Shown one piece after another: positions 26,411-34,240 of a stretch of DNA of 41,648 nucleotides (the stretch's first letter is position 1; each line of letters begins with the position of its first letter). Location: assembly GCA_020848695.1 (NCBI GenBank), contig JADLHT010000059.1, positions 1 through 41,648 on the forward strand, in the 5' to 3' direction. Source of the DNA: Saprospiraceae bacterium. GTDB taxonomy: Bacteria; Bacteroidota; Bacteroidia; Chitinophagales; Saprospiraceae. Made by a program: the position numbers and the translations under genes. The notes beneath the pieces are model-generated. The model was not told the DNA's origin, searched no databases, and saw nothing but the letters and a program-made list of their open reading frames with translations.

Positions 26411-28147
26411 CTATATTATTACTTTATTAAGTGTGATTGCAAAAACGCTTCCTTTACCTATTTCGCTTTGCAGTGAAATTTCGCCTCCCTGTGCTTCAAT
26501 AAATTCTTTGCAGATGGCAAGACCAAGCCCGGTGCCAGATTGATTGGTTTCAGGAACCAAATAATAGCGGTCAAATATTTTTGATTGATATTTTGTATCA
26601 ATTCCTTTTCCGAAATCTTTTACGGTAAAGTGTACTTTATCACTTGTTTCAGTAATGCTGAGTAACACTTTTGAGTTTTCATAAGAATGACGAATGGCGT
26701 TTGTCAAAAGATTAATTACCACCCACGCTGTTTTTTCACCATCAGCATTTACATCTGATACTGCATTTGGGATACTTGTTTCAATAGTAATGCCTTTTTG
26801 CTCAGAAGGAATTTTCACTGCATCCAATGCATAATTAATTATTTCAAGTGGTGATGTTTTCTGAAATCTCAATTGAATTTTTCCGGTTTCTGCCTGAGTA
26901 ATATCAAGTAATTCACCTGTGATTTTCAATAGTCGCTCACTGTCTTCGCGCACACTTTTAATAAGTTGCTTTTGTTCTTCGTTAATGTTTCCAATTCTTT
27001 TGTTTTCTAATAAATCTAAGCTCATTTTAATGGAAGCAATGGGTGTTTTCAGTTCATGAGAAATGGTGGCAATAAAATTTGTTTTCGCAAAATCAAGCTC
27101 TTTGTATGAGGTAATATTTCGTAATAGAATAACAATACCAATTTGTATTTCTTCTTTTTCGCCTGTGGGGGTTATATTGATAGGAATAATTTCTTTTTCG
27201 AAATAACTTTCTTTATTGTCAGCAAATATTTTGAGTGGCTGCTGTTGTTTTTCTGTACTGCTATTGGGCTTCAAAACATCCTGAATTAGCGAACGGATTA
27301 AATCATTATACACAGCAATATTTTGAGCAGACTTTCCAACTGTTTCTCCGCGTTTTAATCCTGAAATTTTCAATGCTTCGTTATTGATGAAAAGAATGCA
27401 ATGGTTTTCGTCTAAGCCAATTACAGGGTCATGCATGTTGTTTATAAGGGTTTCAACTCGCCTTTTCTCTATCATCAGTTTTGCCAAATTGCTTTCGTTG
27501 TATTCCTGTAATTTTTCAGCCATTACATTGAATGATTTCGAAAGCTCGCCAAACTCATTATGTTCATCTAAATGCACACGCTGAGAGTAGTTTTTAGCCG
27601 CAATTTCTTTTACGCTTTCATTCAGTTCTTTAATAGGGTTTGCAATACTGGATGGAAGATTGATAAGCAAAGTAAATGCGAGTAAAAAACAAAATGTTCC
27701 TACAGCGGAAAGCATAATTGTGGCAGATTTAGCCGTTTCTTTAGCTATTTCGCTTTTGCGTTCAATGGCCTGCATATTAACCAACATTACATCAGCCAAA
27801 TCTTTTCGTATATTGATATAAAGATTTCTATCGGAAGTATTTGATTTCAATTTTTCAAAATCAACCGTAAGGTTTGTTGTGCTTTGTTGCTCACTGATTT
27901 CTGTAACATTGTTTTGCTGCTTAATCAGATTTTGCTGGAAATAATTTTTAGCACTGTCTGATAAAGCAACCTTATCTAAGGCAACCAGCATGTTTCTGCA
28001 ATAGTCAATACTGTTGTAGTTGTCTTTAAGAATGTTTTGCGTTTCGCCTGAAAGCTGATTAGAATATTTTATCCCCACACCAATCAGAATAATGATTAGC
28101 AGGAATAGGAAGCCAACGCCTAGTGCAAGTTTAGTTCTTATTTTCAT
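26411..28147 (-). CDS. HAMP/PAS sensor histidine kinase, last gene of kdp locus
   Basis: This is a 578-residue membrane-bound sensor kinase. It has transmembrane helices near residues 8-27 and 145-165 with a ~115-residue extracytoplasmic part between them, a HAMP linker (ESVKEIAAKNYSQRV), a PAS domain (INNMHDPVIGLDENHCILFI), a HisKA dimerisation helix with the phosphorylated His in FIATISHELKTPIASI, and an ATPase domain with N box VINLLTNAIRHS, G1 DFGKGID and GTGLGLAICKEF. It follows the short KdpD by one base, so the two genes together probably replace the single KdpD sensor kinase of E. coli. Its partner is likely the NtrC-type regulator at the other end of the operon. Confidence 0.88.
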   Translation of the reverse strand: MKIRTKLALGVGFLFLLIIILIGVGIKYSNQLSGETQNILKDNYNSIDYCRNMLVALDKVALSDSAKNYFQQNLIKQQNNVTEISEQQSTTNLTVDFEKLKSNTSDRNLYINIRKDLADVMLVNMQAIERKSEIAKETAKSATIMLSAVGTFCFLLAFTLLINLPSSIANPIKELNESVKEIAAKNYSQRVHLDEHNEFGELSKSFNVMAEKLQEYNESNLAKLMIEKRRVETLINNMHDPVIGLDENHCILFINNEALKISGLKRGETVGKSAQNIAVYNDLIRSLIQDVLKPNSSTEKQQQPLKIFADNKESYFEKEIIPINITPTGEKEEIQIGIVILLRNITSYKELDFAKTNFIATISHELKTPIASIKMSLDLLENKRIGNINEEQKQLIKSVREDSERLLKITGELLDITQAETGKIQLRFQKTSPLEIINYALDAVKIPSEQKGITIETSIPNAVSDVNADGEKTAWVVINLLTNAIRHSYENSKVLLSITETSDKVHFTVKDFGKGIDTKYQSKIFDRYYLVPETNQSGTGLGLAICKEFIEAQGGEISLQSEIGKGSVFAITLNKVII

Positions 28148-28148
28148 T

Positions 28149-29273
28149 TTATGAAAGTATTACAAGGTCAATTTCAGATGATGAAAGTTTTTTAAGTAGC
28201 TCTTTGAAAATATTTGTTGCCAAAATTATTTTTACTAAGCTCAAATGCGGCTTACCAATACTTATAGTGGTTATGCTGTGCAGCTGTGCTAGATTTAATA
28301 TAACCGCGGGGACATTTTTCCCTTGTGTCTGTACAACTTCTGCCCCCAGTTCTGTGGCAAGTTTGAAATTATTGATCAGATGTCGTTGTTTGTCAAGCGG
28401 TATTTTAGCAGTACTTTCGTTAGGTGTTTGCACATATAACACAAACCATTTTGCATTATAGTAACTTGCCAATCTTGCTGTTTTACGGATTACGTTTTTT
28501 GCTGTTTTCTCATTGCTACTGATACAAGCCATTATTTTTTCACTACGCAAAGCAATATTTTTTGGCACTTCAATATCTACCTTTCGTTCAACTTGCGAAG
28601 CCACTTCTTTTAATGCCAATTGGCGTAATTGCAATATATGTTCAGGTCTAAAAAAATTGTTGAGGGCAGTTTGTATTTTTTCCGTCTGATAAATTTTTCC
28701 TTCTTTCAATCGGGCAATTAGCTCGTCAGAAGTTAAATCTATATTTACTACCTCATCTGCCAAGGCTAAAATTTTGTCCGGAATGCGTTCTGCAACTTCA
28801 ATGCCTGTAATGGTTTTCACTTCATCATTCAAACTTTCTATATGCTGAATATTTACGGCGCTTATTACATTAATTCCTGCATCTAAAATTTCTAACACAT
28901 CTTCCCAACGTTTTTCGTTTTTGCTTCCTTGTATGTTGGTATGTGCTAACTCATCCACAATAACCACTTCCGGTCGTAACGAGATAACTGCCTGCACATC
29001 CAATTCCTGTAGTTCTTTCCCTTTATAAAAAATAGTTCTTCTTGGAATGATGGGAAGTCCATCTAACAAAGCATGAGTTTCTTTGCGGTTATGTGTTTCT
29101 ATATAACCAATCTTAACATCAATTCCGTTTCGAAGAAGCGAATGTGCTTCCTGCAACATACGATATGTTTTACCTACACCGGCACTCATACCAATGTATA
29201 TTTTAAACTTTCCTTGTCTTGATTTTTTAATAAGGTTTAAAAATTCTTCTGCCGATTTTCTTTGCTCTTCCAT
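28149..29273 (-). CDS. kdpD: Short KdpD: sensor and USP domains only
   Basis: The 374-residue protein matches the N-terminal half of KdpD. Residues about 20-230 are the KdpD sensor domain with a P-loop (GMSAGVGKTYRMLQEAHSLL) and VDELAHTN, and residues about 250-374 are the universal-stress-protein domain (KIMACISSNEKTAKNV to SIGKPHLSLVKII). It ends before the four membrane helices and kinase domain of classic KdpD. This is not a frameshift remnant: the next frame is an intact kinase of different architecture. The arrangement of a separate cytoplasmic KdpD input protein is common in Bacteroidota. Role: potassium and turgor or c-di-AMP-type input to the kinase. Confidence 0.9.
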   Translation of the reverse strand: MEEQRKSAEEFLNLIKKSRQGKFKIYIGMSAGVGKTYRMLQEAHSLLRNGIDVKIGYIETHNRKETHALLDGLPIIPRRTIFYKGKELQELDVQAVISLRPEVVIVDELAHTNIQGSKNEKRWEDVLEILDAGINVISAVNIQHIESLNDEVKTITGIEVAERIPDKILALADEVVNIDLTSDELIARLKEGKIYQTEKIQTALNNFFRPEHILQLRQLALKEVASQVERKVDIEVPKNIALRSEKIMACISSNEKTAKNVIRKTARLASYYNAKWFVLYVQTPNESTAKIPLDKQRHLINNFKLATELGAEVVQTQGKNVPAVILNLAQLHSITTISIGKPHLSLVKIILATNIFKELLKKLSSSEIDLVILS

Positions 29274-29283
29274 GCTTAAACTA

Positions 29284-30129
29284 TTACTGTTTGAATTTTT
29301 GTTCGAGCTGTTCTATTTTTTTTTCCAAGATTTCTATCCTTGCTTTATCAGAAACTTGAATGACTCTATTTTCTTCTGCTTTCCATTTATCGTAAGCTAT
29401 ATACAATCCGGGTAGTAGCATGAGCACTATAACTATATCCCACAATACAATATATTTTAGTTTTTGTTTAGAGCCTAATATCTGATTGAATTTAAAATAT
29501 CGGGTTAATAGATATGTTGCCCAACCTATGAACATACAGTTGATGATATAAAAATAAAATCCTCCTAAAATAAATTTATAATCTAAATGAGCAAGGCCAT
29601 AAGCAGCAGTGCATAGCGGTGGCATACATGCGGTGGCAATGGCAACACCTGCAATTATTTTTGTTCCTTCTTTTTTCAAAATACCAACGAAGCCCGCCAT
29701 TCCGCCAAAAAAAGCAAGAAAAATATCAAATATGGATGCTTTTTTAAACGCATCTAACATATCGGTGCTGTCGTCAAATGGGTTTATTAAAAAGAAAATA
29801 CTTGCCGATATCAAACTTGCACTTGTCATCAGAATCCAATTTTTTAAACCCTGAATTTTTAGCGCTCTATCATTGATGGCTAAACCAAAAGCCATGCCTA
29901 TGATTGGACCCATCAATGGAGAAATAAGCATAGCACCAATTACTGCACTTAATGAATCGGTAGTGAGTCCAATGCAGGCTATAACCATTGCAAAGCCCAA
30001 AATCCAAAGGTTATAACCCTTAAAATTGGTTCCTTCTTTTATTTCAAGATAGGTCTCATTTTCTGCTTCCTCTTTAGTGATGCGGATTTGAAGACTTAGA
30101 TACTTTTGTATGATTCGCCAAGATTTCAT
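29284..30129 (-). CDS. DUF389 family membrane protein
   Basis: This is a ~281-residue integral membrane protein with 5-7 hydrophobic segments and the family-typical core WILGFAMVIACIGLTTDSLS, AVIGAMLISPLMGPIIGMAFG and GGMAGFVGIL, then IIAGVAIATACMPPLCTAAYGLA. It ends in a coiled-coil-like ARIEILEKKIEQLEQKFKQ. The biochemical role of DUF389 proteins is unknown, and an ion-transport or stress function has been proposed from neighbourhoods. It is co-directional with, and 10 bases before, kdpD. ATG 30129 is used instead of the TTG at 30144. Confidence 0.85.
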   Translation of the reverse strand: MKSWRIIQKYLSLQIRITKEEAENETYLEIKEGTNFKGYNLWILGFAMVIACIGLTTDSLSAVIGAMLISPLMGPIIGMAFGLAINDRALKIQGLKNWILMTSASLISASIFFLINPFDDSTDMLDAFKKASIFDIFLAFFGGMAGFVGILKKEGTKIIAGVAIATACMPPLCTAAYGLAHLDYKFILGGFYFYIINCMFIGWATYLLTRYFKFNQILGSKQKLKYIVLWDIVIVLMLLPGLYIAYDKWKAEENRVIQVSDKARIEILEKKIEQLEQKFKQ

Positions 30130-30150
30130 TGTTTGTATATGCAAAAATTT

Positions 30151-30813
30151 CTATTGCCTTTTAAATATTGATATGACTTTTTTAAACAAAGAATCAGCTG
30201 CTACAACTTTTTTATCCACTTTAGAATTTATTTCCAAATCCACAATTTTACCGGTACGCATATCAAATATCCAACCGTGAATTTGTGGATAGTCGACAGT
30301 ATTCTTTAACGATTGTACACAATCCATTCCTTTTACATTCTCGGTTTGTTCTATCACATTCAATTCAACCAATCTATCGTAGCGTTTCGTTTCATCTTTT
30401 ATCCTCTCCATTTCCGTTTTATGGATACGGTAAATATCTTTGATGATTTGCAACCAAGGGCTATTTTTACCGATCCCTTCATCTTGCATAGCAGCTTTAA
30501 TACCACCACACCCATAGTGACCACAAACAATGATATGTTTTACTTTTAGGTTAGTGATAGCGTATTGAATAACAGAAGCTACATTCAAATCAATAGGATT
30601 AACAATGTTAGAAACATTGCGATGCACAAATACATCTCCTAAACTAAGACCTGTAAAAGTATCGGGATCTACACGACTATCTGAGCAGCCAATAAAAAGG
30701 TATTCCGGTTTTTGTTCAATGGATAAATTATGAAAAAAATCAGGATTAGAAGCAGTTTTCTCCGCAATCCATTTCTTATTATACTCAAATATTTCTTGAT
30801 AGGTTGATGCCAT
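30151..30813 (-). CDS. Beta-class carbonic anhydrase
   Basis: This enzyme interconverts CO2 and bicarbonate in the cytoplasm. The 220-residue protein has the zinc-binding residues Cys, His, Cys in LFIGCSDSRVDPDTFTG and IIVCGHYGCGGIKAAM, and the Asp-Arg dyad in CSDSRVD. The order and spacing are those of prokaryotic beta-CAs. It is positioned between the FMN reductase and DUF389 genes, 21 bases on each side, in the same operon. A link to ion or pH balance is a reasonable inference but is not shown. Confidence 0.93.
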   Translation of the reverse strand: MASTYQEIFEYNKKWIAEKTASNPDFFHNLSIEQKPEYLFIGCSDSRVDPDTFTGLSLGDVFVHRNVSNIVNPIDLNVASVIQYAITNLKVKHIIVCGHYGCGGIKAAMQDEGIGKNSPWLQIIKDIYRIHKTEMERIKDETKRYDRLVELNVIEQTENVKGMDCVQSLKNTVDYPQIHGWIFDMRTGKIVDLEINSKVDKKVVAADSLFKKVISIFKRQ

Positions 30814-30834
30814 TTCTATATTGTTTTGTTTGTG

Positions 30835-31398
30835 CTATTTGGCTCTCATCACTTTAAGTGCATTACTCCATTTTTCAAGTTCTGCCAATGTATGTTCTGC
30901 GGATTTGTTGATAATTTCAGTGGATTGGAACACGCCATTTTCATCAATCAATTTGGCAAAAAATGGAATGTTCACTTGTGCGGTTATTGGCATCATACTC
31001 ATAGTGGTTACTACTTGTTTGAGCATTTGGGTAGCACGCAAACCACCCGAAACACCACCATAACTTACAAATCCCACAGGTTTGTGCATCCACTCAACAA
31101 AAAGAAAATCTAAAGCGTTTTTGATAGGTGCCGGAAATGCAAAATTATATTCGGCTAAAACTATAATGAACGCATCAGCTTCATTGATTTTGGCACTCCA
31201 TTTTTTTGTATGCTCATGCTGATATTTTTGCATACGAGGATGATTAGGCTCATCCATAAAAGGTAAGTTGATGATGGATAAGTCCAACAGTTCAACATCA
31301 AAATTTGCTTTTGACTTTGCATATTCTGTAATCCATTTTTCAATCGCTACTCCTTGTCTTCCTTCACGAGTGGTGGAAGTAATTATTTTTAGTTTCAT
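30835..31398 (-). CDS. NADPH-dependent FMN reductase
   Basis: This is a 187-residue flavodoxin-fold reductase. Visible parts are the phosphate-binding STTREGRQGVAIEKWI, the FMN segment AEYNFAFPAPIKNALDFLF, and SYGGVSGGLRATQML. Members reduce FMN, quinones, azo dyes or chromate with NADPH. It is flanked by pirin (18 bases upstream) and carbonic anhydrase (21 bases downstream), which suggests a redox or stress cassette inside the kdp locus. The physiological substrate is not known. Confidence 0.9.
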   Translation of the reverse strand: MKLKIITSTTREGRQGVAIEKWITEYAKSKANFDVELLDLSIINLPFMDEPNHPRMQKYQHEHTKKWSAKINEADAFIIVLAEYNFAFPAPIKNALDFLFVEWMHKPVGFVSYGGVSGGLRATQMLKQVVTTMSMMPITAQVNIPFFAKLIDENGVFQSTEIINKSAEHTLAELEKWSNALKVMRAK

Positions 31399-31416
31399 TG
31401 TTATTATTATTTTTTA

Positions 31417-32331
31417 TTATGATAATATATTGGCTTCAGGTGGTTCTGATGGTTTGGATTTATCCTTGGGTAAGGGCACAAATTCTTTGTCATCATTAGG
31501 AGGTAAAATAATTCTTCCTTGTTCCCAATCGGCTTTGGCTTGTTCAATTCTTTCTTTACTAGAGGAAACAAAATTCCACCAGATGTATCGGTCGCCCAAA
31601 GGCTCACCACCTAAAAGCATCAAGGTAGTTTTTTCTTTGGCAAGAATAATAGGAGATTCATTTTTATCAAACACCAACATTTGTCCGGCTGTATAAATCT
31701 GATATTCTATTTCAACGCTTCCTTTAATGATATAAATGGCTCTTTCGGTATAGCTGGTAGGTAATGTTGTTGTAGCTTTTGCCTCTAACTCCACATGAAT
31801 ATAAAACAGTGGTGAATGTGTTTTTACATTATTTGTCAATCCATACGCATCTCCGGCTATGAGTCGCATCCAAATTCCTTTATCAGAAAAAATGGGCAAT
31901 TCCTCCGGATAGAAATTAGTAAATGCAGGATCTGCTTCTTCATCTTTTTCGGGCAATGCCACCCAAGTTTGCAACATTTCCAAATTAGCTTTTGCTAATA
32001 AATCGGGGTCTTCAAACCGTTCGGAATGGGAGATGCCTTTACCTGCCGTCATCCAATTGACTTCACCGGGACGAATGATTTGCTCTACACCCAAACTATC
32101 ACGATGCGTAACTTGTCCATCCAACAAATAAGTAACAGTAGAAAGCCCGATATGCGGATGAGGCAATACATCTAAGGCTGATAAATTATTTGAGGGAACG
32201 TTTACTGGACCGGCATGATCTAAAAAAATAAAGGGACCCACCATCCGTTTTCTACGAAATGGCAGAATACGTTTCACGCTCAATCCGGTGCTGAGTGCGG
32301 CTGTGCGAGCATCTATTATTAATTGTGGCAT
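31417..32331 (-). CDS. Pirin family protein
   Basis: This is a bicupin protein of ~304 residues. The metal-binding site of the N-terminal cupin is visible as PHPHIGLSTVTYLLDGQVTH, with HSERFEDPD later. The C-terminal cupin (AIYIIKGSVEIEYQIY) lacks a metal site, as in known pirins. Bacterial pirins are iron proteins with quercetinase or regulatory activity. ATG 32331 is used rather than TTG 32337. A 139-base gap separates it from the porin gene, longer than the other gaps in the operon, and an exact -7 box (TATTTTTG, 32444-32451, minus) lies in it, so a second promoter may start here. Confidence 0.9.
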   Translation of the reverse strand: MPQLIIDARTAALSTGLSVKRILPFRRKRMVGPFIFLDHAGPVNVPSNNLSALDVLPHPHIGLSTVTYLLDGQVTHRDSLGVEQIIRPGEVNWMTAGKGISHSERFEDPDLLAKANLEMLQTWVALPEKDEEADPAFTNFYPEELPIFSDKGIWMRLIAGDAYGLTNNVKTHSPLFYIHVELEAKATTTLPTSYTERAIYIIKGSVEIEYQIYTAGQMLVFDKNESPIILAKEKTTLMLLGGEPLGDRYIWWNFVSSSKERIEQAKADWEQGRIILPPNDDKEFVPLPKDKSKPSEPPEANILS

Positions 32332-32470
32332 ATTCAATAATTTTGAAACCCAATAACTATCCCCTCTTACTACAATTCAAACTAAATCATATTTTTGGCA
32401 TCAATCATAATGGGATAATACTTCTTGGTATTAAAATTCATTTCAAAAATAGGCAATGTATTGTATCCTA

Positions 32471-33661
32471 TTAAAATGAAATTGCCAATGAGGTAGTTAC
32501 AAATGCATTATTATTTGTTGGCTTATCATTCATCATAAACACATTATCTTCACTTGTGAAACCACGTCCTTCAATACGCCATAAAACATTGTTGTGTATT
32601 TGATAATCGAGGTTTAACGAATAACCAAAGGTCTGAAAATTGTTTGGCGTTCCTGTGGCAATAATTACTCCGTTTGCATCGCTGAAATATTCACCACGAG
32701 CAGTTATGCTAAACTTATCAGTTGGTTTAACTTTTAGTAATAACACCGGTGTAAACCAAGTATTATATTGGCTACTGCCTTTACTTTTTTGTTCCGCTCC
32801 AATATCGAAACCTGCTGTTATTCCATATTTTTCATGTACTTGAAAAATTCCAAATAAATTATGAAAGTAACGAATTTGTCTTGTACTGTCAGGTTTATCA
32901 TTGCCAACAAAAGAGCTGCTGTTTAGTGTAATTTTTGAATTAAGCTTGTAAGTAAGTTGATGACCAAACGCAGGTAAATTATTTCCATCTACACGTTGTA
33001 TACGTTGCCAGCCATTTAATATCAATCCACTTAAAAACCACTTTCCGCCTGAAGTTGTATAAGAAATTTTTGCTCCGGTTTCAAAATAGGGAGAGTTGTC
33101 GGCAAACAAACTTCTTGTAAGTGTCCAGTTATCTTTACCTACTGCACTTTCAAAACCAATGTGCGATGAAAACAATCCGGCATCAATCCACAAATCATGC
33201 TTTTTAGAAATTTTAAATCCGGCATTTGCTTCAAATAAATTCTTTAATACATTGGGCTCGGCAGCATAATTAGCATTCATATAAGTTCCGGCTGCCAATG
33301 CCAAATTAGATCTAACTTTATTGGTTACAAATGCAGCTTTAATGTAACCCAAATTCAAATTTATTTCATTGTGTCTGTTATGCGAATAGGTAAATGCCGG
33401 GCGAGTATGATTTTCAGGGTTACCAAAGTCATAGGTGTAATAGGTTTCTAAATATACAGAAACCGAAAACTCATCAGAAATTTGACCGAATGGTTTTTCT
33501 GATTTATTGTTCAAACTATCCAACACTTCTTTTTTTACTTGCTGAACCATGTATTGTTTTTCATTTTCAGATAAAGTAGATTGTGCTTTAGTAACATTGC
33601 TTGCTGATGATAACAATCCAAAAACCATAATTGTTATCAGTGCTTTATTTAAGTCTTTCAT
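32471..33661 (-). CDS. Outer-membrane porin of the kdp operon
   Basis: This is a 396-residue protein with a signal peptide (MVFGLLSSASNVTKAQS) and a short coiled lead-in (EKQYMVQQVKKEVLDSLNN). A ~330-residue series of amphipathic beta strands ending with an aromatic residue (TSLAISF) follows, as expected of an outer-membrane barrel. It starts seven bases after kdpC. In Bacteroidota kdp operons such a barrel gene between kdpC and kdpD is common, and it may let K+ cross the outer membrane. No exact barrel family can be assigned. The segment resembles the proteobacterial Porin_4/DUF1597-like groups only loosely. Confidence 0.8.
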   Translation of the reverse strand: MKDLNKALITIMVFGLLSSASNVTKAQSTLSENEKQYMVQQVKKEVLDSLNNKSEKPFGQISDEFSVSVYLETYYTYDFGNPENHTRPAFTYSHNRHNEINLNLGYIKAAFVTNKVRSNLALAAGTYMNANYAAEPNVLKNLFEANAGFKISKKHDLWIDAGLFSSHIGFESAVGKDNWTLTRSLFADNSPYFETGAKISYTTSGGKWFLSGLILNGWQRIQRVDGNNLPAFGHQLTYKLNSKITLNSSSFVGNDKPDSTRQIRYFHNLFGIFQVHEKYGITAGFDIGAEQKSKGSSQYNTWFTPVLLLKVKPTDKFSITARGEYFSDANGVIIATGTPNNFQTFGYSLNLDYQIHNNVLWRIEGRGFTSEDNVFMMNDKPTNNNAFVTTSLAISF

Positions 33662-33668
33662 TTTAATA

Positions 33669-34229
33669 CTATTTAAAATTGTCTAATGCTATGTTAAGTT
33701 TCAATACATTTATTCTTTCAGGACCAAATAAGCCCATCAATGGTTTTTCGGTATTAGAAACGATGAGTTTTTGCAAATTTCCTTCTGCGACACCTCTGAT
33801 TTTTGCTATGCGTTTTACTTGAACATTAGCAGCCTTAACGGAAATATGTGGATCAAGTCCGCTGCCACTTGCTGTTACAAGGTCAACAGGTATTTCAGAT
33901 TTTTTTATATCAGGATTATGTATTAAAAAAGTATCAATTCGTGCCTGAACTAATTGTAAATGCTCTTTATTGCTCGGAGCTTTGTTGCTTCCACCTGAAC
34001 CTGCTGCATTGTAATCAACAGCCGATGGACGAGACCAAAAATATTTGTCATCGTTAAAAGTTTGTCCGATGTTGGCATAGTACATTTTTCCATTTTCTGT
34101 AATGGTTTGGCCATTCCCAGAACCTGATGTGAATTGGGCCATTCCCCAAACTATAATTGGATAAATGACCATTAATAGTATGATTAGTACTACTGTTAGC
34201 TTGATAGCTGATAATATTTCTTTTTTCAT
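33669..34229 (-). CDS. kdpC: K+-transporting ATPase subunit C
   Basis: KdpC is the small single-helix subunit of the KdpFABC potassium pump, which stabilises the complex and supports ATP binding. The 186-residue protein has one N-terminal transmembrane helix (LTVVLIILLMVIYPIIVWGMAQF), the conserved YFWSRPSAVDYNAAGSGGSN (ligand-like RPS...YN..SGGSN) and PVDLVTASGSGLDPHISV. All family landmarks are present. It starts 11 bases after kdpB and is followed by the porin gene after seven bases. Confidence 0.96.
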   Translation of the reverse strand: MKKEILSAIKLTVVLIILLMVIYPIIVWGMAQFTSGSGNGQTITENGKMYYANIGQTFNDDKYFWSRPSAVDYNAAGSGGSNKAPSNKEHLQLVQARIDTFLIHNPDIKKSEIPVDLVTASGSGLDPHISVKAANVQVKRIAKIRGVAEGNLQKLIVSNTEKPLMGLFGPERINVLKLNIALDNFK

Positions 34230-34240
34230 TTTATATTTTT

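Noticed and set aside
28149..29273. kdpD broken by frameshift
   Set aside because: The frame ends cleanly after the USP domain and the next gene is a complete kinase of another architecture, as commonly found in Bacteroidota.
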